Positions 46,430 through 58,872 of a DNA stretch of 64,000 nt are shown piece by piece. Numbering within the stretch: position 1 is the stretch's first letter; every line of letters begins with the position of its first letter. A program made the position numbers and the translations under genes. The stretch is from Steinernema hermaphroditum (lineage: Eukaryota > Nematoda > Chromadorea > Rhabditida > Steinernematidae), in contig CM059621.1 in NCBI GenBank assembly GCA_030435675.1, forward strand, positions 15,500,001-15,564,000. Reading direction: 5' to 3'. A model generated the notes under the pieces. That model was not told the DNA's origin and made no database searches. It saw nothing but the letters and a program-made list of their open reading frames with translations.

Positions 46430-47315
46430 CATGAACGAAGAACGAATGAATTCTGCAAAGCCCGTCTGTACTTTCTTCCCGAAGTCTCTGTGAGTCTCAT
46501 CCAATGGAGCGTATTGGTCGCACTTTCGGTTTATCAAAAATTTTGCAAAAACAATGACAAGCATCGACGAGATAGCGAAGAACGATAAACTTGAATGATA
46601 GAAGCCACAGACCTAGTCACCACAACTCGGCCAAGAAATCAGGGGCAAATTCATCATGAAAGAGTTCGATCTGAATTCTCCGCTATTCCATTTCGGGGCT
46701 AAAAAAAGAACCATGTATAACGATCGCCACGCTCACCGTTTGTGATCACAAGAGCTCAGACGGAGTCGATCACAAATAAATCGATATTGAGTCGTTCACC
46801 TCTCGCGTAGTTTAGTACGATCTATAGGTTCCAGAGATCCGAAACACAGTGCACGATAAATGGTGACTGTCAATTCAGCATTATTTCGCCAGACGACAAT
46901 TTTTCAGCACAACAACACCAAAAGATGAAGGTCATCAACGACAAAATCTTGCAACGTTTGAATCCTTCGTAGAACCCTTCGGCATTTTTCGTTGTGGTGC
47001 CACCTTCACTCGTGGCGTGACCTAAGAAAACCTGCAGGAAAGAAAGGTCGTTCACACGGCGTTGGAACGACACGAATCTTCGAGAAAGAAACAATATCCG
47101 TGATTATCCAATTCAATTGTTTCTGAAGCGTATTGTCAAAAATCAGTGATCGGTGCCTCGTTGCTTCAAATACACACCATCCCGTAACTCTCATCTGCTC
47201 GTATTCTGTCTCGCGTTAGCGACGACAGTCGTTCTACTCCGCGATCGTAGCTCTCTATGCACAATAAGTGGCGTCACTCTAAATGAACACCTGTTGCGGT
47301 GGGCACTGCTCTCGC
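46430..47315. other. Intergenic downstream of the receptor gene
   Basis: Minus-strand open frames at 46870-47094 and 47006-47194 begin near good acceptor sites and could be alternative terminal exons of the receptor, but their phases do not join to the TM7 exon without skipping its stop. I leave them unassigned. Confidence 0.35.
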
Positions 47316-49694
47316 TCACCCGTTTAGTGCAAATCCGAGAAGCACCTGGAAGTGCACAAACCAGAAGCGTTCAAATGAGTTGACGAAATGTTCCGACACG
47401 ACGTGGGTGGCGATTACTCCGGCACACACGACCATGTTCAGGAAAAAGGTTTGGAGAAAGACGCGGACATTGCGATAGAATGTGGCTGAGTTCCTGTCTC
47501 TAGAGTCTCCTGTCGTTTTCCTCTAAATGAAACGACATATCAGCCATAGTCTCACAGAGCTAGATGGTGAGTAATTGAATAAATGTAAGTATCGAACTGA
47601 TAAACTCAATAGAATGATCCGTTTCAAAAATTTGTCTCTATGCTTTTAGCGCAGTTTGTGTTGGCTATTGGGAACAAGGTCTGTCAGACAGTATGTATCG
47701 TAGGGATTATGTAACCTAAAACTTTGCAATAAGATAAAGAAAATAGAAAAAGGTTGAGTTTCTCTTCACGAGAAATTCACATTAGCAAAAAATCCAAAAA
47801 TCCAAAATCCATGAATGAGACATACAACAAGGTGAGTTTCTCCCTTACAGCTAAGGATAAAAACCATACCACTACACGTCACATTTGATGCACATTTCAG
47901 CGCAACTTAGGCTCATTTTCAGACAGTTTGCCTTTTGAGCCCATGACAGACAGTTGACCTTCAAGCCTAAGCCTACGCTTAGGCTTAGGTTCATTTTCAG
48001 ACAGTTTGCCTTTTGAGCCCATACTAGACAGTTAATGTGCAGCTCGAAAAGTTGCGTTACATCTCATTCGGAGATAGGTCGATCGCAACATTTGTTCACC
48101 GTTTACGTGTGTTTACCGCCGGTAGGCAGCTGATGTCGTTCATTTTTAATTGGTCCAAGTTTGGTCCCGCCGCGATCACCCTGATCCATGTTTTCTCGCC
48201 CATCCATGCTTTATACCACTCATTCATGTCCCTGTTATCCACCCAAAGTATTCAGAAAGCGTCAGTTTTAGTCGGTGTAGGCCGTCAGTCCCCAAAAATT
48301 GTAAACTATTTGTAAAATAGTTCTCACAAAATAACATTTAAAAAAGCATTTGCCAGTGGTTCAGAACCATGGTTATTTTGAGAATAATACATTTGTACCG
48401 TGAACAATGAAACCTAAGAATGGCTATTCTCCGCACGGATTTCCACGTTCCAAAAATTTCCGACTTTATAAAAGCTATAGGAGACAAAAGCAAAGGTCAT
48501 ATCAAGTGGCTTGGAAGTTTCCCAACGAGACGCCCGAAAAATGGTCACGCCAACTGGAAGAATGTGACCAAACCAAGCTGCGCAAGATAGTAGCAGCGAA
48601 GAATCACGTCGAGAGAAATAATGGAAAATGAAGTATAGAAATAAACCAAACTAAACATGGTAACTGGGTAGCAATGCTGGCGTTTCTGGCGCATTTTTCA
48701 CAACTCTGACCTCTTTTCTCACTCATATTTTCCTATTCTTAAGGCAAATACACATTATTTTACAGCGATTTTTCAAAGAAAAATGTTTTGGTCACAGCAA
48801 ACTGTAATTCACTTACCGAAACTACAATAAGTTTGACCAGGGTCATCAGGTCAACAGCCAAGGCAAGAAACGTTATGACCCCCCAAGCGACGACTATTCC
48901 GAACAGCAACTCTTTGGTAACCGCCAGGGAATATCCATTCTTCTGGGTGCAGCCTACTGGCAGAAAGTCGTACCGATAGCGAGAGAATACAAACTGACTG
49001 CATGGATCTGAAATCTCTCTATGAAAATAAAAAGCAGTTGAAGGCCTACAATAAAATGTAGTTGACGTTATGATTAAGGCCGCTGATACGACAATTCCAA
49101 TACAAATCCATATCGACCGCTTCTTTTCAAAGATGTCATCGTACTGCAAGGGTCGAAAAACGGCGAGACATCTATTCGAGGATATAATTAGATGTAGCAT
49201 GTATAAAATGGTTAAGTTGAAGATGAAAAGAGTCGAGAGGGTGATGTTCACAAAAGCAGAAACTTCATAAGCTCTAAAACTGAATTGTACTGTTTTGGGT
49301 AGAGAGGTTAAGAAGCATACAAAAATATGTAGGACGCGAAGAACGTCAAAGCGATGAAAGCATTGGACGATTCAAAGAATCCCCGATAGACGAGAAGAAA
49401 TCCGAAGAAACGTCCGAAAATCTTTGTTCTTCTACTGTTCTTGATCACTACGATATTGGAAGTGATGGCGACGATTGACATCTGAAAGGGAACGTACAAA
49501 CATTCCTGCAAAAATGATAAACATACGAGGATAATGACAACTCCGATCGAATCGTCCGACCATTGCTGATCGTACTCGTAAACTATCAGCTCTGAGAAGC
49601 TGTTCCCCAAATCGCTGCCTTTCAGTCTTAGTGCTCTTCCTATATTCTCACGATTGTCAATATCGAGTCTGTCAGTGATGTCGTCAGGATTCAT
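47316..49694 (-). CDS. Serpentine chemoreceptor, Srx-like 7TM GPCR
   Basis: Four minus-strand exons, 49694-49527, 49481-49321, 49273-48817 and 47522-47316 (stop TGA), have introns of 45, 47 and 1294 nt and agreeing phases, giving 330 residues. TM1 is near GVVIILMSIVAITSNIVVI, followed by GRFFGFLLVYRGF. The TM3 end is ILYMLHLIISSNRCLAVF, then RPLQYDDIFEKKRSIW (the NR.xAxFxPLxYxxIF signature of Srx receptors replaces DRY). TM5 is FGIVVAWGVITFLALAVDLM. Loop 3 and TM6 are RNVRVFLQTFFLNMVVCAGV, and TM7 is FWFVHFQVLLGFALNG, after which the protein ends at once with no cytoplasmic tail. The unusually abrupt end could mean an unrecognised last exon. The role is inferred as chemosensation in sensory neurons. 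The long last intron contains a copy of the TTAGGCTT repeat. Confidence 0.85.
47895..48035. repeat. GGCTTAGG / TTTCAGACAGTT repeat, copy 2
   Basis: It shares CATTTTCAGACAGTTTGCCT, TGAGCCCAT..TAGACAGTT and GGCTTAGG with the tract at 20810-21020. It lies within the last intron of the receptor gene. Confidence 0.7.
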
Positions 49695-49979
49695 AGAATG
49701 CCCTCATTAACGACAAAAATGATGCTCCTTCTTGGACTGTTCAAATCGCCTGAAACTCGAGGTAGCGCATACATGATGTGACAAATCCTGGAAATCGCGC
49801 GGGCAAAGACCCATTTGATTTCATTGGCCTTGGATAAAGCACCTGTTGGTCCTAGCGCCATGTGCATTTGGCATTTATCAGAATCAAAGCCTGCTTGTGA
49901 TCAGAGAGCACGAGATGTGTTCTCTGCGTTGAGCTATGTAGTTATCTCAAAACCTTTTTTGTTTCAAATCGGAGCGATA

Positions 49980-51130
49980 TATAGTACTATTTTTGGTCAT
50001 GACAAGTCAAATCTGTAACGAAAGAACGAACAGCTGCAGGTTGTAGTCCGCACATAGTGGGTCAAAAAAGGCATCCGTGAAATGCCATTTCCGTGAGTAT
50101 TCCCAAATAGCAAACGGTAGGGTAAGTCCTTGGATTCTTATAGCCTATCGCAAAGAGCAGATCATTTCGCTCAGATTCTCGTATCGGATGATATGACCAC
50201 GAGAAGGAAAACACAAATTTCTATAGCGGTGTTTTGTCTCCAAATCCCATTTTATCAAATTTTTACCGTTTATATCAAATTGTAGGGTAAGTCCATGGAT
50301 TCTTATAGCCTATCGAAAAGAGCAGAGAATTCCGTTCAGGTTGTTATATTCAGGATTTAGAGCATTTATCTTCCCGAATGAAGTCTGTCATTTCGAGTGT
50401 TGAGAATGGAAATGTGCCTTTTCGGGTACTAAAGTATCTGCTCCCAGCACATTGAACCCTTGACCTGGTACTGTAGTGAACGCCAATACTCGATACTATT
50501 TTTGGCCCTTGAATCATCGTACACCCGTTGAGGGATATGCGATATCTGCTTCTCAATCTGAGATTCTATCTATAGTTGAATTTTTGCGGGTCAATTTTTG
50601 GAAAGTTTAGGACACACTGATATTTGACAAATGCAATTTCATTAAAGTGATGAATTGAGGAAGGGTGTTCTGTTTGAACAGTACACTTATATGTGCATGT
50701 GCTCATTGTTAGATAACTCTCAGAAATTGGTTTTGGATTTTTGTTCATCTGTCTGTCTATGGAAATAGTTTGGGGAATTAATTTTCATTGATATCTTTAT
50801 TCTTTTTTCCACGTTTTAATGTTCCGCAGCTCAATTTTTGCTCTGCAACAGAACCATATCTACTCCTCAATCTTAGATTCGATCTATACTTGAATTTTAA
50901 TTCGAAGATTCATTTGATATATCATGAAAATTTAAGAAGGATATTGTATTTGAATAGCACACTTATATTATGTTTGTTTACTTCAAGATAACTCTCAGAA
51001 ATTGCTGTTGCGTTTTTGCTGACATCAACGTCACGCCAGGAATGGAAACGACTGCAAATATCTTCTGTTTTGTCCATTTTCGGTGTCAAGCAAGACGTAA
51101 CGCCTTTGATTCATAAAATAAAGAAATTCT
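49980..51130 (+). repeat. Local repeat cluster between receptor and lipase 2, with R1 tail fragment
   Basis: GTAGGGTAAGTCC.TGGATTC followed by TTATAGCCTATCG occurs at 50115 and 50282. A second family occurs at 50560-50755, 50865-51020 and 51640-51745: TGAATTGAGGAAGG..., TGTTTGAA.AG...CACTTATA, then GATAACTCTCAGAAATTG and TTGGATTTTTGT. 51030-51130 is the tail of family R1 (GACGTAACGCCTTTGATTCA then TAAAATAAAG). No gene. Confidence 0.6.
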
Positions 51131-51134
51131 TACA

Positions 51135-51460
51135 CTGAAAATGGCGCGTGATTTCAGTGAATCGTTACTGATGGCATCGCGAATATTTCACTCACGGTTC
51201 ACACCATTCGAATAGCCACTCCAAGACGTAAACGATGGAGTTAACAGAACATGGTGATCCGACAAAGCCTGGCACCCCGTATGTTTCCTTGGTTTATCTG
51301 GTGGATAGAAATAAGGCGTCCCGAGAAATAAGGCTTAGAGGCTATATTCCATAGTGTACGGTCGGAATTAACTGTTCTCCACAGCACATCAATCTATTTG
51401 GATCTGGCACAAGGTATTGTGAACTTAGGGATTGTTTATCACATGCGCTATTTTCAATGT
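51135..51460. repeat. Eroded relative of the TTGGGTTG MITE family
   Basis: CACTGAAAATGGCGCGTGAT near 51135, GGAGTTAACAGAACATGGTG near 51240 and ATAGTGTACGGTCGGAATTAA near 51350 match internal parts of the elements at 26626 and 42824 in the same order. The right end (CGCTATTTTCAATGTATTAT) resembles a mutated terminal repeat. Confidence 0.5.
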
Positions 51461-51902
51461 ATTATTTTCATTGTATCCAATCGCATAGTACTTGAGCCCC
51501 GGAAAATTGAGCAGGGGACTACATCTCTAGCATTAGAATTCAATTTGAAGAAGATGCTGCAGTGTCTCGGGAAGCCTTAGTTCCATCCTACAGATCCGCC
51601 GAGGAAAGTTTCGCGGTGCCATTGATATCTGGTGAATGCTGGTGATAAGCCTAATGAATTGAGGAAGGAATTTCTGTTTGAAAAGCATGCTTTTACGTTC
51701 ATTGTTCATTGTTGGATAATTCTCAGACATTGCTCTTGGATTTTTGTCCACCTCTAGCTTTTTTGTCCTTTGGAAATTTCTAGTTTGTCTATGTGAATAC
51801 TTTGTTCAACTAAGTTTCTAAACGTACACGTCTAAATTGCTCAGTAATTGAGTCGATCATCAGTTGCTGACAAGAAGTTCTCATTCATATCTTCATTCCT
51901 TC

Positions 51903-54365
51903 CTAGTGAAATAGAGCAAGAACGGCGGCAAAAATAATCACGACCATACTAAGAACCGCCGTCGGCCCAGCCTTGTCGACACAGCCGTTCATTCCATATG
52001 TCGATATGAAATGGTTGAAGTAGTTCAGATGCATCACGACCCCCTTGTTCATGACGACATCGTCCCAAACCCTCCTGAACGCGCTGATGCCATCACTGCA
52101 GCTCATATCTTCGCCGTCTCCGTTGCACACTCGATAATCGCCGAGGTTCATTGCCTTCTGCAGTTTGTAGTACCACACCTCAGTCGGATGATGATACCAT
52201 CCTTCCGGCTGATTACAGTACTTCGTGAATATGTTGAGGCCATCGCCACAGGTGGGAACGTGCGGAATAGGGTCTTGTGCATGGACCACACGAAAGGAGT
52301 ACTGTACTTGTTGCCTCATTTCCATCGAGTACGCGTAATTTCCAACTCGCGGCTCGCCGAACGTCACAAGACGGATCTACATGAATTGCATTATTTTCTG
52401 TTGAATATTTCTAAGGATTCGTCTACCTTCTCTGATGGTCGAATATTCTTGAAGGCAATCCTCTTGGCGACGAGCGCGGACAACGCCCCTCCGAGACTGT
52501 GACCAGTCACGTAGACGTCGTAGTCGGGGGATTCGTTGAGATTCGATTCGACCTGGAGGGCGCTGTAAATATCGTCTGCTGCCCTCATGAAATATCCCAC
52601 TCCATGAACTGAAATCAAGGTAGATAAGACCCACTCAATTCTTTTTCCAGTTTGAAACCATAGAAGTAGAAGCCGACACTTGTGACTCATAGACAAAGTG
52701 ACCTATTGTTGGAGAATAGACGGCCTACGTGATAAGTGCGACACCCAGCCTGCCTACTGTCTACACCAGTCTACGTATACCCCCATGCCGTGGATCATTC
52801 ATGTTTTATGCCTAGGACTTGAGTGGTCTAGTGAATAGTTCTTCCCCCACTTGGTCAACCACTTCACAACACTCTATTTTCATAGGATGAAAGGCGGCTC
52901 ATACAAAAGAGTGATCTATTGTTGGAGAGTGTGGAGAATGACCGTACTACGTAATAAGCCAGAGTCTACGTGCGACTGCCAGGCTGTCTACTGTATACAC
53001 CAGTGTATGTATACTCTGCATACATGCCATATACATGATCATTCATGTTTTATGCTTGGGACTTCAGTGGTCTAATAGGTAGTTCTCCCGCAGATGAGAA
53101 TCCCTTCATTCAGATCGTTCCGTGACCCGGACAAGAATGCTGGTCAAATTGTGGTTCTAAGTTTCGAAGGAAAAGTGATGCCGAGAAGCGATGATTTCAT
53201 TTATGCGCCTATGTACGCTATCAACGCAGAAAACTGTCTGTGGTTTGGGGGCTGTTGGTGAAAAAGGTATACGCAATTTGACAGTGGGACAGGTCTTTGG
53301 CATGCAGGAAGTCAACAGGGCGTTTTTCGGCCTTTGCACACAAAAAATGGCCAAAAATGTACAAAAATTGCGTAAACCTATCATTTTTGGACAGCAATAT
53401 ACATCCTATTAAAATGATCGCAAACAATTTTAAAATTCAATCGAACGCCTTTGTCGAAGTCGGCAAATGTTCTAGCATTATTTTTCATTCTCTTTCAATC
53501 CGTTCTTTGAAAAAATTCGTATACATCCATAAACAACTGAAAAATCAGGTAACCCTATTACCGCTGGACGCAGGTCCGAGTCCATTAAGAGTCTTGAACT
53601 AAACTGAATCCTCTAGATCTCCCGAGCCGATTTACTTATTTGTAAGAATTCGAATTGATCTCGAACATGGCGACTCCGAGTGCAACGCACTCGAATTGAC
53701 TCGGACTCGAGTTTTCGGCATCACCGCTTCATACTCTCTCAGGAGCTTCCAATTTCTTCCGAGCAGATTTATTGGCATGTGGTGTCAAAGCAGAGTTTCG
53801 GGCAGTTTTTTGAACGCGTTTCTTAGTTTTCTTGTATGTGCACAGTCCCCTTATCACAAATTGACTTACCATTAGGGTTGTCGGAGAAGCTGTAGTCAGT
53901 CATTGGAACACTCTTGCCCAGTCCACTCTCTGCTTCGTCCAGCAGCTGATCGGTTCCCTCGGTGCCTCGAATTCCGATGATGAACACCTTCATTGCATCA
54001 GAACGGGCGATATAGGATCTACAGATGTCATTCGCTTTCTGCAACGTTCCGCCGTTCAAATGATCTGGCTACCCGATATCCTTACCTTTCCACATTGTGC
54101 ATCTGCCCAGGTGATACGCATGAATCCTGCCTGTTCGCCGAAGGCCTTGTTCAAACATATTTCTGTTATGGTCTCATTTTCAGGATAAGCGGCAGCGGCG
54201 GCGTCGAGGAGCTTCACGGCAAACGGCTCATCGTAGTCGTACTTTGTGATTGTTTGATCAGCGGAACCTGAGAGCAGAAGCTGAAATATTCGTTTCGTTA
54301 TGGTGAGTTATTGATTTGAACAATCTGACCGCCGAGACGAAGAGAAGGGCCAGTTGCAGCGCCAT
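51903..54365 (-). CDS. Secreted class-3 lipase (lipase 2)
   Basis: Five minus-strand exons, 54365-54330, 54280-54086, 54038-53870, 52608-52427 and 52376-51903 (stop), have introns of 49, 47, 1261 and 50 nt. All phases agree, giving 351 residues. The signal peptide MALQLALLFVSALLLSGSAD spans exons 1 and 2. YDEPFAVKLLDAAAAAYPEN is the lipase N-terminal region, FIIGIRGTEGTDQLL corresponds to the conserved FRGT strand, GHSLGG carries the nucleophile Ser171, VVHAQDPIPHVP the Asp and VVMHLNYFNHF the His. The C-terminus ends in a hydrophobic segment (LSMVVIIFAAVLALFH), again suggesting an anchor. Exon layout near the active site differs from lipase 1: here an intron separates the Ser and Asp regions. 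The exon 1 donor is the weak GTCAGA. The paralogous pair implies an expanded family. Confidence 0.88.
52688..53093 (+). repeat. Tandem duplication of about 200 bp in the long intron of lipase 2
   Basis: 52690-52850 and 52905-53093 share GA.CTATTGTTGGAGA, GTCTACTGT.TACACCAGT, ATCATTCATGTTTTATGC and TAGTTCT.CC. Neither copy is coding. Confidence 0.75.
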
Positions 54366-54369
54366 GGTG

Positions 54370-56980
54370 AAGTCGAGATGTACTGATAAAGAACACTCCG
54401 ATCAGAATCAATTTAAGAGGAAGATTAGCGTCGAGAGTGAGTCAGGATGGAACGCTTATCAGCGATGCTTGCTGCTAAAAAATGACGCGTACTTGGCTGT
54501 GCCCACGAGAGTGGACAAAAGACGACTGTTTGTCAAGGGTGACTAAGTGCTGTATGTAACCGTAGTTTGTGTGTTGAACCAAAAAAACGGAGTATTCGGT
54601 TCTGGTGGACGCCAAGAATGACCGCTCTTTTATTTTGTTGAGCCACATTATGAAGCTCTTGCTTAGCTTAATATAATATTAAAGATGGTTTATCTGTTGT
54701 TCTCAGGTTCCCATATGTTGACATAGGGCCATAAAGTATGCTACAGAGTGCACTTATCGGTATTAATTTTTGACACCTCTTTGGGACCACAAACCATTCA
54801 GTTTTACAACACTTTTTTTATCCATGACCGCGTTCCTTTAAGAGTTATCTACTTACTCTGGACTGAAGTTGCTGTTGCAGCCTTTGAGTTTGCTCCAATT
54901 TCAAATTTAATGCTCTTCCTAATGCTTCACAATAACTGAATGATTTTTCGGTGAGACAGTATAACTGAAATGAAAATTAGTTCTCTGGTTCTTCTAAAGA
55001 AAGCTATGGAGCAAGCTTAATTTTTGTCGACCCGTAATTCCTGATGAACTTCCTCTAACTGGTGGTTACAAAAACCGTTTATATTTCAGACATTTCCAAT
55101 GATTTCAAGTGCTTTTCGGCGGCACCATATAACTGAACGTGTTATTTTTTTATACGTTCCTGGAATTAAGCAATTTTTACTCAAATTTATGTAAACAAAA
55201 CCGAAACAGTCGAAACTATAAGAATATATTACAACATTTGCTCGAAGTGCTCGCACAGGTCTTCTTGTTCAATTCGTCCGATGCTTTTCGGATAGAGGTC
55301 TTGAGGGACTCCAAATTTGCACATTTTGCGGAGTTAACCTTACTATGTAACATGCCCCAAACACAGTAACAAAAATCAAAGCCCTGGCAACAACTGCATA
55401 TGAATATGACTGAATATGGTATTATTCCTAGATCGCTATCCAAGCAATCGTGGTAGGCGAAAATGTGCCCACAATAAAAGGACGTATTTGCCAAAGTGCG
55501 ATGCGGAAAGGGCATTTGTGATAGAATCCACTACGTTTATGGCCTATAGTACATGTTTCTAGGTGTCTAGATAAACTGGGCAATGTCGTAAATAAAATTC
55601 TTCACACAATATCATACAATCTTGGTGACAGCATTCTCCATTCCTAAGGCAGTGAGCAGGGATTTTTGAACATAGCACAACTTTTCGATATGACTGAAGA
55701 ATGTATTTTGCGATAAATGTGTGTATTGACCATGAACTGACGATTGGGATTATCCTGAAGAAATGACGTTTATTTTTGGGTGAACGGCGGCCGTACCGCA
55801 GTCCTCGCGGGGGCGAGAGGTCGGTCCGTCGATAGCTCTTTGAGCGTTTGGCTGGTTTTCGCAATAATTTAAAAACATTTCTGCAACATTCTAAATTTTT
55901 AATCCAATATATCTGAATTTTTGAGTATGGTTTTTTCTTTGATCTGTTCTTTGCGTCTGTGCATTGAATTTAGTAAAGTAAAAAAGTAAGTGAAGTAAAA
56001 CATCGCTTATTTAATGAAGTGCGGATATAGCACCTTTCTTAACGCAAATAGAGCACTTTTGGGCTAATTTTTTGTGCGCAGAGAACGAGATAGGTCGAAG
56101 CTTCGCTTCAACCTAGTCGCAGATCACTCGGAGTCTGACCACAAGAGCACTGTCGGCTCTTTTTCATTAGCTTCCACCGGAAGCATGATTCAGCTGAGCG
56201 ACTCTCAGGCTTGGCACGTCTTATCGCCGTGTGCCTGTGGCATTTGTTTGGGTTTCCAGCTTGATTTCTAAAGAATTTAGTGTGATCTTTAGTAATGGAA
56301 GGATTCCATTTATAGCGTTTTAGTTATGGGTCACACCTATTGATACACACCCTTTCAGCAGAAGCTTTTTTCTTGCACACATACTTCTGAGAGCTTACCA
56401 CATCTGACCACCAATTAAGTTATTATTGCTCTCGCGAGTGCTTTTGTGCACCACGAATTGAACTTTACTCTTTCGAAGGTCAGATTCATCACTCGGAACA
56501 TGTCTAGTATATCGCTTCTGATCAATTTGAAGGTGCATTTTTGGAAAAGGGCGAACTCTATATGATTCCCTTCTTCTTCAGAATTGTTCACAAAAGAACG
56601 CGTGTGTTAAAGATTGCAGACTGTTAATTGAAGAGTCAAATCATCAACAGATTTACATCCACAACTTAAACACAAAATAATGCATTTGAAATAAGTGTAA
56701 AGGGGGGACAGAAGAAGATACGAAAGGGGAGGGGCCAGTTACGATAGAAGCGACTATATACACCTTTGACACATGGCTGCGTAGTGAACAGTTTCGGATC
56801 GATCTTGACAGATAGAACACCAAGAGATACACCAACTGTGAATTTGACACGAGCTCGGCGAAGACCTTGCAGGAGGATCCAAAGACAAGGCTTTGCGACA
56901 AAGGAATTTAAGTGGTTCCGAGGGGATCAAGAGAATTTTTTGGTATTTTCATTTTTTCGAAGCCGACTATGTACACAAGT
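54370..56980. other. Intergenic with one exon-like frame
   Basis: 56074-56271 (plus) begins after a GTGCGCAG acceptor and reads RDRSKLRFNLVADHSESDHK then STVGSFSLASTGSMIQLSDS and a stop after GFQLDF; codon use looks coding but no partner exon was found. 55230-55330 (minus) contains SLKTSIRKASDELNKKTCAS followed by TSSKCC, also exon-like and unassigned. 55785-55860 is a fragment of the R1 head (GGGGGCGAGAGGTCGGTCCG). Confidence 0.3.
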
Positions 56981-56984
56981 GGTA

Positions 56985-57225
56985 GAGAACCAACGTGGTG
57001 CGACAATTCGGTCATCAACTGCTGGATCAGAGCATGCTGAAGTGATAGAATGGACAGAGGGGAGAGATACATTTTTTTGGATTTTTGCATAGATGTGTAC
57101 TATATACAAAAGTGGTAATAGGCCAAACGGTGCGACATCTCTGTTATCAACAGCCAGGGGCGGCTTAGGCGGCCAGCGAGGCATGCTGAGGTGGTAGACG
57201 GCGACTTGCTTTGTGGTGGACCGGG
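56985..57225 (+). repeat. Tandem duplication of about 120 bp
   Basis: 56955-57060 and 57090-57205 share TGTACA..AAGTGGTA, CAA.G.GGTGCGACA, GTTATCAACAGC or GTCATCAACTGC, and GCATGCTGA.GTG.TAGA. Probable repeat remnant; the open frames on both strands are not conserved. Confidence 0.55.
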
Positions 57226-57229
57226 GTAC

Positions 57230-58158
57230 ATGTGAGTATTTTACAGCGGAGAAGACACAAAATACCATCAGAAATGAGTCTAAAGACCCATCAGCTTGGG
57301 CGACTGGAACATCGCCACATTTTCATCATTTGGTAGTTTGCGCCCGATGCCAAGAGTAAGCAAGAAACTTAAGTGGAGAGGCTAAATGGAGGGAATATAA
57401 AGCTATATACACTTTGTGGCAAACAGCAGGAAGAGTCGAGGAAAGCATCCACAACTTGTGGGTAGCTAATCCGTAGAAAAGGAACAACGAGAACATTAAG
57501 CAAGCATCCGGAAGATACGGGTAGCTAAAGCTTTGAAATATCAGGTAAAGCCAGCAGGCTTAATATGAAAAGGTTTGAGTGTATCATGAACACAAAAATT
57601 TGTATTTCGCGGAAGCCCAAGGACTAAGGAGAAGATAAACATAACACTGGAAGCTGTGAAATGAGAAAACGAGAAATGGTCGGACTTTCGACACAGATGA
57701 GCTTGAGAGGCGGTAAGACAAAGGGGTTAAAAAAAAGAAAAAGCGCTTCTAACGACCGTTTGAAGCTGATTCGTTTGCAAGCAGAAGGACAGACGACGAG
57801 GTCTGAGAGCCATCCGATCGCCTGTTCGAGAGGGCTTCCTTTGCAGATCTGAAAAATCTTGTTGCAATATGATAACAAATGTACATTTGACAATGATTGT
57901 GTTCTATAAAATGAAACAGATTTATAAAAAGATTTATATGATTTCACTATATCACTTATCATTTATATCATCGAAGGGTTCAAATCTCAAGGGGGACGGT
58001 CGGAAGCAATGAGGGAAAGCATTCTCTAGCCGGCATGTGAGCGCAGTTCATCAAAAATATAGGTTCCGGACAAAAAAAAAACAGTTCTAGGTGCAAAAAT
58101 TACGGTCCATTCACTTCCTGTTGGTTTTTGAATGGGTCCCCCGATGGTCAGAAAGATC
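57230..58158. other. Intergenic, no gene seen
   Basis: The polarity of the CAAAAAT heptamer changes for the third time near its left part (between 57081 and 57593). No exon or bounded element was recognised. Confidence 0.4.
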
Positions 58159-58166
58159 CACACGAG

Positions 58167-58872
58167 CAGAGCTGTTAGACGATTCAATCGTATGACCAAT
58201 CGAGTCGATTGAATCGACTGATGAGTCAATCGGCCGATTAATCAATCGAATCGCCGATTACGATTCGATTGGTTTTCAATCGATTGGCCAATCGGCCCAA
58301 TCGACTCGATTGACGATTCAACTGGTTGGGCGATTCAATCGACTCATGAGTCGACTCAATCGACACCTCAAATCAAGCGAAAACCGGCAGTCGCATATAT
58401 ACCCCAGGCAGTCCCAACCGTCTCTTTGCGTCGGTACAGAGCGGGCAGACGAATAGAGAAGTGACACGTGTGTGCAAACTCGCTGACCCCGTCTTTGGTC
58501 AACCGTCTCTGCGAAACGGTAGGAGTGAAACAGACGAACAGAGAAAAAGGTGCATGCCAGTTTGCACACACGCGTCACTTCTCTGTTCGTCTGCCCGCTC
58601 TGTACCGACGCAAAGAGACGGTTGGGACTGCCTGGGGTATATATGCGACCGCCGGTTTTCGCTTGATTTGAGGTGTCGATTGATGAGTCGATTGAGTCGA
58701 CTCATGAGTCGATTGATTCGATTGAATCGCCCAATCAGTTGAATCGTCAATCGAGTCGATTGGGCCGATTGGCCAATCGATTGAAAACCAATCGAATCGT
58801 AATCGGCGATTCGATTACTTCAATCGACTGACGATTCAATCAATCAATCGATTGAACTAATTAACAGCTCTG
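58167..58872. mobile_element. hAT-type foldback element (family C), almost fully palindromic
   Basis: It begins CAGAGCTGTTAGACGATTCA and ends TAATTAACAGCTCTG, with CACACGAG duplicated on both sides (58159-58166 and 58873-58880). The left arm (58175-58460) and right arm (58560-58865) are reverse complements along most of their length, rich in CAATCGA/TCGATTG words and each containing a GTATATATGCGAC block next to GGTTTTCGCTTGATTTG. The loop is about 100 bp. Transcribed as RNA it would form a hairpin with stems of roughly 280 bp. No transposase. Its inner part is related to 12600-12720. Confidence 0.92.

Noticed and set aside
46870..47194. C-terminal exons of the Srx-like receptor
   Set aside because: Phases do not join to the TM7 exon without ignoring its stop codon; kept only as an open question.
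48037..48315. 92-codon plus-strand frame in the receptor intron
   Set aside because: Adjacent to a repeat and antisense to the gene; no recognisable domain.
52011..52502. 163-codon plus-strand open frame
   Set aside because: Antisense shadow of lipase 2.
55216..55515. Cys-containing minus-strand frame as a gene
   Set aside because: Only part of it looks coding; no start, splice partner or family could be supported.
58167..58872. CRISPR-like or satellite array
   Set aside because: The CAATCGA words are not evenly spaced and are mirrored around a loop; the 8-bp duplication and CAGAG ends show a hAT foldback in a eukaryotic context.
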